From positions 1 through 34,636 of the forward strand of contig JAFQEF010000060.1 in the NCBI GenBank assembly GCA_017399165.1: a stretch of 34,636 nt of DNA. The letters are read 5' to 3'. The DNA comes from Akkermansia sp. (GTDB lineage Bacteria; Verrucomicrobiota; Verrucomicrobiia; Verrucomicrobiales; Akkermansiaceae). The notes beneath the pieces are model-generated. The model was not told the origin of the DNA and did not search any database. It was given only the letters and a program-made list of their open reading frames with translations. A program made the position numbers and the translations under genes. Within the stretch, counting starts at the first letter, position 1; every line of letters begins with the position of its first letter. Positions 10,001-18,153 of this stretch are shown piece after piece.

Positions 10001-13000
10001 ATGATGACAGTGCACTCACCTTCGCGGGTAATGTGGTTGGTTCCATTGCTCAGATGAACGGTGGTGCCACCGGTTCCATGAAGGGTGATGTTATCATCAA
10101 CGTTAACAGTGGTACCTACAACAATATATATGGTGTCGGCAGCAAGGCTGCGTTGGATGGCAATGTAACCATCAACTATAATGGTGGTACTATTAACGGC
10201 ATCATTGCCGGTACTGCCGGTGCAACCGTAAGCGGTGTCAGCACCCTCAACATTGGTGCAGCTCTGGGTGCCGCTTCCATTAACATGGATACCTTTGCTG
10301 CAGTGAATGTGCTCAGTGGAGCTTCCCTCAACTATACCGGCGGTAACACGCTTACCCTGCTGACCACCGAGCTTAACGTAGCAAATGGTGGTAGTGTTAT
10401 CTTTGCAGATGACTTTGTGCTTGGTAAGGTGCTGGAGGACATCGTTATGGAGGCCGCCGGTGCGTTGGATGTTACCGGTGTAACCGCAATGTCCATGAAG
10501 TTGGCCGACTATGAATGCAACACCGTTGTCAATGGGGATGGCACGATGAACTACAGCTGGGAGCTGATGGATTCTTCCATCTTCACCGGTGTAGACAGTC
10601 TGTTGGCTTTGGACTCTAATCTGAGCGTGAAGGATGGCAAGCTGGTGTATGCCCTCAACAATGTTGCTACGGATTGGGATCCCAACTGGGGCGGTGCTGC
10701 ATTGGCTACACAGCCTGCATCAGATGCTATCCAAGAGCCCGAAGCCCAGAATATCATTGCCGGCAATAACGGCTTTATTCAAGATGGCCTGATGGCGGTT
10801 CGCCTTAAGGATAACGGGGCTGCCGGTCTCAATTTGGGTGAGGAAGGAAAGTATTGGGATGAACCCTACGGCGTATTCGGTGGTGCTTATGACCTTGGTG
10901 GTCAAGCCGGCTCTGTTGTTAAAGCAGATGTATGGATTGATGCACAGGACGGCAAATATGGTGCCATTGTAGGTGGCAATATGGCCGGCAACTGGAATGG
11001 CTCCAGCGCATCCACCTTTACCGGTGATGTTCACTTGATGCTCAAGGATGAACCCGGCAATGAGGATAAACTCTACGTGGGTATTGTTGTGGGCGGCAAC
11101 TTCGGCGATGGTGAAGACAGTGGCGACAGAGGTGCTCGCTTCACCGGCAATACCTATGTTTCCGTATACACCGATAGTGTAGCCGGTGGTGTGATAGGTG
11201 GCAGCTTCAATATTCACGGCGCAACATCATACTTTACCGGTATCACCAATGTGTTTGTATACAGTTCCTTGACAACCAGCGGTGGTAATTACCGCGGTGA
11301 GAGCGATGTGCTGGTTGGTGGTTCCTTCAGCCAGAATGGTACGCATCATTTCGCCGGTTCTACGAACCTGACGATTGATTTGAATGATTTTGAAGGAGCG
11401 CTCAACCCCGATGGCTCCAGAAGCGTTTTTGCTTTCCAAAAGAAAATTGCCGGTGGTTTCTATCTGACCGGTGGTACAGCCATTCAGTCCGACGGTTCCG
11501 TGAACCTCAGCATCAACGGGGCTGCCTCAGATGGCAGCAACGTAACATTTGAAGATGTTGTTGCCGGTGGCGGTTATATGTCCAATGCGGCTCGTATGAC
11601 TGTGGGTGACGTTAACATGAAGCTCAACGGTGGTAAGTATGCCGGTTTGGTATTGGGCGGTATTTACGCCACTACGGGTGACAGCACGACGGTGTCCGGT
11701 GATATCAACGTAAGCGTCACGGATGCCGAGTTGACGGGTGCCCTGTATGGCGGTCATCATGTACACGGCACAGGCACGGCTACCGTTACACTGACGGCAG
11801 GTGATATTACCCTGACGGTTGATCAGACCGAGGGTGGCACATGCACGGTAGGTGATGTTATCGGCGGCTCTCATATCGACCGTGGTGCCGGTGACGGTCA
11901 GACTCTGACTCAGGGTAACATTGTTGTGAACCTGAATGGTGGCACTATCGGTGGCGATGTTTATGCCGAGGGTGTTGCCGGTAGCCCGAATAGCGGTACG
12001 GCATCCACCATGACAACGGCTTCTACGACGGTAAATGTTGGTAGCGATGTGACATTGACCAGTGGTAAGACCATTTCCGGTGGCCACATGGGGACCTCCG
12101 GTACCAACTGGACTGTAACGGGGACTCGCAAACTGGGCTTTGTAGATGCTGCTACATATTCCAACCTCTCCGGGGTCAACTTTGTGGACTTTGACGAGGT
12201 GGATGTAGTAACGGGCGGCGTCGCAAGCGTTGCTACGATTACAACCGGTGGTAAGGGCTTGGCCAAGTCCGGCAGCGGTACCTTCAATGTGACGGATGCT
12301 GCCTTGGTGACAGACTCCATAACCATGAAAGGTGGTATCTTGAATGCCGCATACGGTGTAACGTCTTCCGGCCTCACAATTACTTCCACCGCTCCCTCCA
12401 CCTTGAAGAGCGGTAAGGACCTGACGCTGGCAGCACTCAATATTGACCTGACAGGTGCAACTTCCGGTGCAGATGCTTATGTAGATGTTACCGGTGCTGT
12501 GAACAGCACAGGCAAGGTCGCCGTATCTCTTACCGGTATAGACACCTTGACCGGTGAGTCTTATGTGCTCGTTAACGCTACCTCCACCTCTTTGGTAACA
12601 GATGATCTCAACGTCAATCTTAATGGGGCAGAGGCACCAGCCGGCATGGAATATGTGGTTGAGGTTGTAGGCTCTCAAATCATCTTCCGCCGCAGCTACC
12701 TGAGCAGCTGGGTATGGGAGGGTGATACTGATGGTGAGGGTATGGTATGGTCTGACGGCTCCGAAGGCGGCTGGATGGCAGATTCCGGCTCTCCTGCCGG
12801 TCAGGATGTATACTTTACCGCCACCGGTGCCGGTGAGGTTACCATTAGTGGTGATGTAACCCCGGCTAATGTTGAAATCTCCGGTGGTGAGTATACCTAT
12901 GTTGCCGATGCAGAAAACGGCGGCTCCATCAAGCTGGGTAGTGAAGGCGTGCTGCGTATTGGCACGGCTGCAACCGTGGCTTTGGCCTTGGATAATGCCG

Positions 13001-16000
13001 AGCTGGGTGGCACTACGGACCTTCAGGGTACGCTCAAGTTGCAGTCCGGTGATGCACTCGGTAATAGCGAGCTTGAGTTCAACGGTGGTACGCTGGTTTA
13101 CGATACCCTTACGGATGACGAGGGCAACAAGACCCACATCTTCACAGACCTGAGCGATCAAGCTGAGCTGGCAGCTGACTATACCGGTGCAGTTAAGATT
13201 CAGGTGGTAGATGCTGAGAATAATGTGGTATGGGGTACAGCAGCAGAAACCTCTGACGACAACAGTGGTGTGCTGGCTTCCCTGAACAACGGTATTGAGA
13301 AGACCGGTGAGGGTGCTCTTACCCTGCGTGTGGCACATCCCAACGGTGCAGATGGCGTAAGCACATACGCCGGTACTCTCGATGTGCGCGAGGGCAAGCT
13401 GACTGTTAACAGTGTTAAGAAACATGGAACCAGTGCCGGTGTCAAGTATGCAGGCGCAGTATCTGTTGCAGGTGGGGCAGAGCTTCACTTGGATTCCGGT
13501 ATTCAGGGTAATTTGAACGTAATTGAACTTGCATCCGTCATCAGTGGCGAGGGTACGGTAAGCTTCGGGGATACCGGGCGCAACTACCGTATCAGCGGTG
13601 ATAACAGCGGTTTTGCCGGTACTTTGCAGCTGGGAGCTAATGAGGGTACTACCAACTTTGCAGATGGTAACTCTGCCGGTGGAGTTAACACCTTGCTTAA
13701 GCTTAACGGTGCTAATTTCACCGTTGAGGGTGAGGGTGCAAAGACCATTGTCTCCAAGTTAGAAGTAACGAATGAGAAGACCAGCACCCTCACTCGTGGC
13801 GATAATACCTACTTTACCGGGGTTGTAACCGGTAGCGGTACACTGCGCGTGTCCAACGGTATTCGCGCCGCTTTGCGTGGTGACTTGAGCGCCTTTGATG
13901 GTACGGTCGACATGAGCGCCGGCGGTTCCGTCATGGAACTCGGTGGCGAAGGAGTTGCCAATGCCGGCGGTGATATCATCGCAACGCTCGGCGGTAACGG
14001 CACGTATCAGACCATTTACTCTGATGAAGTCGTTATCTCCGGCAGTGTGGCAGACTTTGCCAAGTTGCAGCAGAGCGGTGCCGGTAAACTGATTCTTGCC
14101 GGGGAGAATACCACAAAGGGTAAACTCACTGTAGATGCTGAGAAGGAAGTGCAGCTGGGTACGGCAGCTTTAGCCGGTACATGGGACGGCACCGAACTGG
14201 CCGGCGAGGGTACCTTCACCTTGGTGCAGGGCGCATTGCGCGGTCTGACAACCAAGGCCGATAGTGCAACCCTTGCCGTTAAGACGACCAAGAGCGAGGT
14301 AAGCACCTTTGCCCTCGGTGCCGGTGGCGGCACGGTGGTAGACCTCACGGGGTCCGATGCCACACTGCTCGACAGCATTGAGTTGACAGAAGGCAGCACC
14401 CTGCTTGTGGATGATGACCTTACCGTGGGCGGTGCAGGTAACACTACGTTGAAGATGGCTTTCACTACCGACAATTTCGGTGATGCCCTGATTAGCTTGA
14501 CTGCTATGATTCAGGGCGGTGATTTGACCATCGCCGGTACAGATGGCGTGGTTCTCAATATGAATAACGCCGACGTGCTTACTGCTTTGAATGAAGCCGA
14601 CGGTGAGGATCGCTATTTGCAGATTACAGACGGCCGTCTGGTTGTGGGTGATGGCATTGATATCAATGATGTGATAGACCCGAATTTGCTGGGACTCGGC
14701 GTACGTGCCCAGCTGACGGAAGAATCCTCTGCCGGTGGCTATGTGGTCATCAACGGCGATGTCAGCGGTGTATACTTCACGGATAATCAGGCAGGCAGCA
14801 GCGCTGATACTGCAGACAATGTTCCGGTCGTGGACTCCGTGCTCGAGACTTACGCTGCCACGGTTATTAATAAGGATGATACGCTCACCGTGAGCGCCTC
14901 TACCACCATCAACAACGTTAATAGCCAAGAGGGTGGTGACCTCGTCATTACCGATGGCGCTTCCGTAGTACTTAATAACCAGCAGCTGGAAACCGGCGTG
15001 ACCGGTTATGACCCGATGGGTGCTGATAATGAACTTGCCGGTGACTTGACAGGTGTAACCGGTACAACCATCAGCGTTCAGGGTAAAGGTGGCTCACTGA
15101 CCGTGGGCGGTGCGCTTGCTGCAGATACGCTTACCGTTGATTCCGGCTCATTGGTAGCTGAGGGCGGGGCTGAAATTGCTGACTTGACAGTTGTAAAGGA
15201 TGCCGCCATGGAGGTAGGTGCCGGTAAGAGCTTGGCACTGACAGATGGCAGCATTGACGGCACTCTGACGGGTGAAGGCTCTGAACTCACCATTGGCGGT
15301 GCTTTACAGGTTACCGGCAATGCAAGTGGCTTCGATGTGGAGCTTGCAGACAATGCAAGCATTGCCTTGAGTGGTACCATGGATGCCGACTCTCTGCAGG
15401 GTGGTGCCTCCACCGAAATCAGCGGCGACGCCGGTGAGCTCCATGTGGGTGGTGGCAACTTTGCCGGTACGCTCAATGGTAGCGGTAGCCTCGTGAACCT
15501 TGGCAACTTCACGCTGGACAACGCCACGGGCTCCGAGGGTTGGGCTGTATCCAACGAGGGCGAGATGCTCATCGATGTGGCAGAGAGCGGCAGCCTGACG
15601 CTTGGTAGCCTCTCCTTGGCTAACGGGTCTCAGACGACGCTGCAGCTCAATTCCGACAACGGTATAGATAATGTGCTGACGCTGGGTGATCTACTTGTGG
15701 AGGAAGGTGCTGATATCACCTTGGCATCCACCGGTGCCGGTCAGCTGGCCACAGGGCAGTATGTTCTGGGTACAGCAGAGGGCTATGAGGTGCCGGAAGA
15801 CCTCCACGTGACCTTCTCCGGCACTGCATTCTCACAATGGGATAAGCTGCTGAGTTCCATCTATGTAGATGAGAACGGCAATATCATTGTGGAGGGTGTG
15901 AAGGCCGGCACCAATCCTCTGCTTGATACTGCAACTCACCCGAACGCCGTTGCCGGTGCGGAGCTGTTGTGGGGTGCAGAAGCTCCCGTGGGTGGTGAGC

Positions 16001-17055
16001 TTGAGGATGTTTACAACGCCGTCAATGAGATGATTGCCGCCGGTAATGCTGCCGGTGCCAATGAGACCATGGCCGCCGTTGCAGGCTCCTCCACCGCCTC
16101 TCTCGGCATGGCCTTTGCGGGCGATGTAGAGCGCCAGTTGCGTGCTATCCGCAACCGCACCACTACCATGGGCGTGAACCAGTGCGTGGTGAACGAGGGC
16201 ATGCCCTACTTCAACGCCTGGGTAAATGCAGAGGGTAACTTCGGCGAGCTCGACCAGGATGGTTTGGCCTCCGGCTATCAGCTCGACAGCTGGGGCGGCA
16301 CCGTAGGCTTTGATGTGGACGTGAACCCCAACCTCACACTCGGCTTGGCTGTAACCGCCATGTACGGTGACCTCACCGTGGATGGCCCGGATATGCTGGA
16401 GGGCGACCTGGACACCTACTACGTAACCGCCTTTGCCCGCTACTCCAAGCGCGCTTGGACGCACACTTTCATCGGCACCATCGGTAAGATGGATGGCAGC
16501 TACGAGCGCACGGTGAACTACGCCGGTGGCAGCTACAAGACAGAGGGTGACACAGACGGTATGGCCTTTGGCCTTATGTACGAGGTAGGCCGCGTATACG
16601 CCCTGACCGAGGACGGCGACGCCTGCTTGCAGCCCGTATTCAACATTGCCTACCGCCACACCACCGTGGGAGGCTACACGGAAGAGGGCAGCGATGCCGC
16701 CTTGGATGTGGATGACCAGACGCTCGACACCATCACGCTGGGCGCGGGTGCCCGCTTCCAGGCCGTGGTTGGCGAGAACCTGTACAACCGCACCTCCGTG
16801 CTCGAGCTGCGCGCCCTGGCTAAGTTGGATGTGGGCGACCGAGCCTCCGAGGCAGATGTAGCCCTCATCAACGGCACCGGCCGTGGCACGGTAGAGAGCG
16901 CAGAGCTGGGCGCCTTTGGCGTAGAGCTGGGTGCAGGCCTCTCCATCCCCGTGGGTGATGAGAACGACGGTACCATCTTCTTCGATGTATCCGCCGAGCT
17001 CCGTAGCGGCTACAGCAACGTAAACGGTACGGTTGGCTACCGCATTAACTTCTGA
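7012..17055 (+). CDS. Giant autotransporter (3347 aa), beta-helix passenger and C-terminal barrel
   Basis: Type V secretion protein. The signal segment MKLHLPKGLRRAVMACMAAL runs to a likely cleavage after ANA at residue 46. The passenger (about 47-3015) is low-complexity beta-helix sequence rich in Gly, Thr, Val, Ala and Asp. PATR-like rungs include TITKTGAGRLILSNAE (about 635), IEKTGEGALTL (about 2095) and LQQSGAGKLILAGE (about 2352). Residues about 1315-1620 form a distinct repeat block with recurring VGGNF/VGGSF and FTGxTxVxV rungs. A Trp-rich module (WVWEGDTDGEGMVWSDG) sits near 1900. The barrel starts at about M3020 and ends ...GTVGYRINF, with the terminal aromatic residue typical of autotransporter barrels. 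The ATG at 7012 matches the start of the divergent paralogue. No Shine-Dalgarno is visible. Surface exposure follows from the family; what the passenger binds or does cannot be told from sequence. Confidence 0.95.
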   Translation: MKLHLPKGLRRAVMACMAALATLSTTVGTGIVAGGAVAISFGVANAATITEETTWSYGDSSHAEETNTIKGAVLNINGGSSAGTVYDFGTLTVKDSGTLRLEGWSGDGSLSDSKKLGLTKGSRPAIASDITLDNSTLLIADGSYQFDGELKVKGESTIQNNWSKSHLFDHLVSDGDAVLNLSVVSHGWADFVDYAILNDGTFAGTVKINNASDATTYLVLGSSNALGNGTTIVETGDRGDKNIVSLNASVVNLKSLTGNGVVQVCKQSGSAGLSSAALNLSDASGTFSGTIDTGTTVNVNGGSLTLGACTVKGALVQGADAAVTLAGSINNTGSVTLAGVVNLASSMGSASDSSVNGFSATQYKLFTDSSTGTFDTSAVTKWTVDGVETTGSFSDGVYTVSGGSVNIYTIAEAGTTVTASEVSGETGYLIKGAGATLILDDVSAITDLGNGVEVAVGDGNAATVVLSGVSAGSTDIVKTSGSLNVSVLDGGVLNLTQSTGSPNIDSSITIGAGGVVNTTIGDAIGFDVGATDSIVMTGEAGKLATMKVSHRLTQTTNIVMNGYAQVLDVSSAETSDADKAAFDSFGGSISATGTDNVIAIKVRERKPLTIDVTYYGDELKISGKIERGNPDGAGTITKTGAGRLILSNAESYISGLFTVEGGQVQVAENLELRGGITMAAGSRLSVDNGAVLTLKGGQVTLAEAFDMGEGTLAFAGDVTLDVTAFTDFDPTVAGSTLTLGQIGALDLSGASSLSLTTAIGNDLMPYVSLDESGNIVLAIVGRQLSWVMAEDDSSATLVTNNLDVTVNYKDGAYEAVYKNGTATSEPIADGTGMIQLINDSTMLTDSATITLESGTYSGVKFMQVGGGMVAQLGSETDQKKLVLNITGDASVTNFIGGGQGLLGWSNGSANAVLYTDIDVNVNTTGSVAGIVLTGEANAQHTIKVYGDLTANIEAGTIGILLNAGAAYDAATNASLATGAKGMYVEGDVTYNLGKVGNDDSALTFAGNVVGSIAQMNGGATGSMKGDVIINVNSGTYNNIYGVGSKAALDGNVTINYNGGTINGIIAGTAGATVSGVSTLNIGAALGAASINMDTFAAVNVLSGASLNYTGGNTLTLLTTELNVANGGSVIFADDFVLGKVLEDIVMEAAGALDVTGVTAMSMKLADYECNTVVNGDGTMNYSWELMDSSIFTGVDSLLALDSNLSVKDGKLVYALNNVATDWDPNWGGAALATQPASDAIQEPEAQNIIAGNNGFIQDGLMAVRLKDNGAAGLNLGEEGKYWDEPYGVFGGAYDLGGQAGSVVKADVWIDAQDGKYGAIVGGNMAGNWNGSSASTFTGDVHLMLKDEPGNEDKLYVGIVVGGNFGDGEDSGDRGARFTGNTYVSVYTDSVAGGVIGGSFNIHGATSYFTGITNVFVYSSLTTSGGNYRGESDVLVGGSFSQNGTHHFAGSTNLTIDLNDFEGALNPDGSRSVFAFQKKIAGGFYLTGGTAIQSDGSVNLSINGAASDGSNVTFEDVVAGGGYMSNAARMTVGDVNMKLNGGKYAGLVLGGIYATTGDSTTVSGDINVSVTDAELTGALYGGHHVHGTGTATVTLTAGDITLTVDQTEGGTCTVGDVIGGSHIDRGAGDGQTLTQGNIVVNLNGGTIGGDVYAEGVAGSPNSGTASTMTTASTTVNVGSDVTLTSGKTISGGHMGTSGTNWTVTGTRKLGFVDAATYSNLSGVNFVDFDEVDVVTGGVASVATITTGGKGLAKSGSGTFNVTDAALVTDSITMKGGILNAAYGVTSSGLTITSTAPSTLKSGKDLTLAALNIDLTGATSGADAYVDVTGAVNSTGKVAVSLTGIDTLTGESYVLVNATSTSLVTDDLNVNLNGAEAPAGMEYVVEVVGSQIIFRRSYLSSWVWEGDTDGEGMVWSDGSEGGWMADSGSPAGQDVYFTATGAGEVTISGDVTPANVEISGGEYTYVADAENGGSIKLGSEGVLRIGTAATVALALDNAELGGTTDLQGTLKLQSGDALGNSELEFNGGTLVYDTLTDDEGNKTHIFTDLSDQAELAADYTGAVKIQVVDAENNVVWGTAAETSDDNSGVLASLNNGIEKTGEGALTLRVAHPNGADGVSTYAGTLDVREGKLTVNSVKKHGTSAGVKYAGAVSVAGGAELHLDSGIQGNLNVIELASVISGEGTVSFGDTGRNYRISGDNSGFAGTLQLGANEGTTNFADGNSAGGVNTLLKLNGANFTVEGEGAKTIVSKLEVTNEKTSTLTRGDNTYFTGVVTGSGTLRVSNGIRAALRGDLSAFDGTVDMSAGGSVMELGGEGVANAGGDIIATLGGNGTYQTIYSDEVVISGSVADFAKLQQSGAGKLILAGENTTKGKLTVDAEKEVQLGTAALAGTWDGTELAGEGTFTLVQGALRGLTTKADSATLAVKTTKSEVSTFALGAGGGTVVDLTGSDATLLDSIELTEGSTLLVDDDLTVGGAGNTTLKMAFTTDNFGDALISLTAMIQGGDLTIAGTDGVVLNMNNADVLTALNEADGEDRYLQITDGRLVVGDGIDINDVIDPNLLGLGVRAQLTEESSAGGYVVINGDVSGVYFTDNQAGSSADTADNVPVVDSVLETYAATVINKDDTLTVSASTTINNVNSQEGGDLVITDGASVVLNNQQLETGVTGYDPMGADNELAGDLTGVTGTTISVQGKGGSLTVGGALAADTLTVDSGSLVAEGGAEIADLTVVKDAAMEVGAGKSLALTDGSIDGTLTGEGSELTIGGALQVTGNASGFDVELADNASIALSGTMDADSLQGGASTEISGDAGELHVGGGNFAGTLNGSGSLVNLGNFTLDNATGSEGWAVSNEGEMLIDVAESGSLTLGSLSLANGSQTTLQLNSDNGIDNVLTLGDLLVEEGADITLASTGAGQLATGQYVLGTAEGYEVPEDLHVTFSGTAFSQWDKLLSSIYVDENGNIIVEGVKAGTNPLLDTATHPNAVAGAELLWGAEAPVGGELEDVYNAVNEMIAAGNAAGANETMAAVAGSSTASLGMAFAGDVERQLRAIRNRTTTMGVNQCVVNEGMPYFNAWVNAEGNFGELDQDGLASGYQLDSWGGTVGFDVDVNPNLTLGLAVTAMYGDLTVDGPDMLEGDLDTYYVTAFARYSKRAWTHTFIGTIGKMDGSYERTVNYAGGSYKTEGDTDGMAFGLMYEVGRVYALTEDGDACLQPVFNIAYRHTTVGGYTEEGSDAALDVDDQTLDTITLGAGARFQAVVGENLYNRTSVLELRALAKLDVGDRASEADVALINGTGRGTVESAELGAFGVELGAGLSIPVGDENDGTIFFDVSAELRSGYSNVNGTVGYRINF

Positions 17056-17080
17056 TACCCCCTATCAGCAAAACACGCCT

Positions 17081-17111
17081 CAGCCCCATTCTCCGCGTGA
17101 GAATGGGGCTG
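17081..17111 (+). terminator. Terminator hairpin after the autotransporter gene
   Basis: A perfect 13-bp stem, CAGCCCCATTCTC / GAGAATGGGGCTG, with loop CGCGT begins 26 nt after the stop codon. The T-rich stretch follows after a gap (GTTGAATTTTTGATG), so the U-tract is weak. Confidence 0.75.
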
Positions 17112-17190
17112 AGTAATGTTGAATTTTTGATGTTTAATGTTTAAAGTTGAATTTCGGCGGGCATTCGCCCGCGGGTACGATATTTTTTTC

Positions 17191-17239
17191 GCCCCTCACC
17201 GGGGCTCAAAAATTCGGCTCGCTAACGCTCGCGGGGGCT
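17191..17239 (-). repeat. Inverted repeat, left copy, bracketing ndk and the ATPase gene
   Basis: This 49-bp segment is the reverse complement of 19464-19512 with two mismatches. It contains a GCCCC..GGGGC hairpin and the words GCTCGCTAACGCTCGC. Beside it, at 17154-17174, is a GGCGGGCATTCGCCCGC hairpin; a GGCGGGCATACGCCCG hairpin follows the right copy at 19520. The rest of 17112-17328 is AT-rich with short repeats (TTGAATTT, TTTCGTA) and holds no gene that I can support. Confidence 0.7.
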
Positions 17240-17328
17240 CCCCCACAACTACCAATTTGTAGGTGTGAGCATCTCAAGCCGTCGCAGTGGCCTTGCTTAC
17301 TTCGTATTTCGCATTTCGTATTTCGTAC

Positions 17329-17356
17329 TTGACAAAGGTCTGTCTTACGGTGTAAT
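17329..17356 (+). promoter_or_regulatory. Promoter of ndk
   Basis: TTGACA (17329-17334), a 16-bp spacer and TGTAAT (17351-17356) form a sigma70-like promoter. It predicts a leader of about 22 nt before the ATG at 17385. A run of TTTCGTA heptamers lies directly upstream (17300-17328). Confidence 0.6.
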
Positions 17357-17384
17357 TTATGTTCACACAAACTTATATTGTACT

Positions 17385-17831
17385 ATGAGCGACGAAAAGA
17401 CATTGATTTTGTTTAAGCCTGATTGCGTGCGCAAAAATCTCTCCGGTATCATCTTGCAGCGTTTACTGGCAGAGGGGTTCCGCCTGCGTGGCCTGAAGAT
17501 GATGCAGCTGGACGATGCCATTTTGCGTGAGCACTACGGCCACATCATTGACTTGGTGATTGATGGTGAGCCTCTGTTCCCCAAGCTTTCCGCATTCATG
17601 CAGACCAGCCCTGTGGTGGCTTTGGTGCTCAGCGGCCCCGGTGTGATTACTCGCGTGCGCACCATCCTTGGCCCCACCAACTCCATGAAGGCAGACAAGG
17701 GGACTATCCGTGGTGATTTCGGCACCAACAGCATGCTCAACATCTGCCATGCCTCCGACTCCCCCGAGAGCGCCGAGGTAGAGGTTGCCCGCTTCTTCAA
17801 GCCCGAGGAGCTCTTCGACAACGTGTTCTGA
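17385..17831 (+). CDS. ndk: Nucleoside diphosphate kinase
   Basis: The enzyme transfers the gamma-phosphate between nucleoside triphosphates and diphosphates through a phosphohistidine, balancing NTP and dNTP pools in the cytoplasm. The protein is 148 residues, normal for the family. It starts MSDEKTLILFKPD with the phosphate-binding Lys at 11. The active-site signature is NICHASDS, with catalytic His122, and the RVRTILGPTNS segment precedes it. An upstream in-frame extension to 17265 exists, but the conserved N-terminus and the promoter at 17329-17356 support the ATG at 17385. It is transcribed alone, with its own terminator hairpin at 17860-17890. No Shine-Dalgarno is visible. Confidence 0.96.
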   Translation: MSDEKTLILFKPDCVRKNLSGIILQRLLAEGFRLRGLKMMQLDDAILREHYGHIIDLVIDGEPLFPKLSAFMQTSPVVALVLSGPGVITRVRTILGPTNSMKADKGTIRGDFGTNSMLNICHASDSPESAEVEVARFFKPEELFDNVF

Positions 17832-17859
17832 TAATACCCACCCCCACATACTTTCCTAC

Positions 17860-17890
17860 GAGGGCAGCTCACCGCGGTGAGGCTGCCCTC
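17860..17890 (+). terminator. Terminator hairpin after ndk
   Basis: GAGGGCAG-CTCACC-GC-GGTGAG-(G)-CTGCCCTC forms a 14-bp stem with one bulged G and a 2-nt loop, 28 nt after the ndk stop. It is followed by CATGCTTTTA, a short T-run. Confidence 0.7.
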
Positions 17891-17961
17891 CATGCTTTTA
17901 AAATTTGTTCCGTTTATAATTGCATGATAATAAATGTAATACGAGTCAAACGGAAAAATCT

Positions 17962-18096
17962 GCAATACTATTGCGGATTTTCCGCAGTGTTATTGCCGAA
18001 AATTTTGTTCCGTTTGTTGCGCTCTGATAAACAAAATGTAGCGAGCGCGCAGGAAAAATCCGCAATGATACTGCGAAAAATCCGCAATTATATTGC
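17962..18096. promoter_or_regulatory. Three GCAAT-N3-ATTGC palindromes before the ATPase gene
   Basis: Copies are at 17962-17974 (GCAATACTATTGC), 18062-18074 (GCAATGATACTGC, one mismatch) and 18084-18096 (GCAATTATATTGC), each preceded by AAAAATCYGC-type sequence. The first two are exactly 100 bp apart and the last two 22 bp apart, about two helical turns. A second word, TTTTGTTCCGTTT-like, also occurs twice here (near 17900 and 18004). The region 17891-18153 has no supported gene. A repressor or activator site is an inference. Confidence 0.5.
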
Positions 18097-18113
18097 AAAT
18101 TATTCTTTTGTGC

Positions 18114-18142
18114 TTGACAAAGCAAGCTGTAAGCATCAGAAT
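18114..18142 (+). promoter_or_regulatory. Candidate promoter of the ATPase gene
   Basis: TTGACA (18114-18119), a 17-bp spacer and CAGAAT (18137-18142) lie just before the ATG at 18154. Transcription would begin about 5 nt before the start codon, so the message would be almost leaderless. It sits immediately downstream of the three palindromes. Confidence 0.45.
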
Positions 18143-18153
18143 ATGGGCAGATT

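Noticed and set aside
11527..13488. 653-codon open frame on the minus strand within the giant autotransporter gene
   Set aside because: It is a mirror frame of the repetitive Gly/Thr/Val-rich coding sequence (GGT, ACC codons). Its translation is His/Ile/Thr/Gln-rich low-complexity text without any domain pattern, and the plus frame is clearly the real protein.
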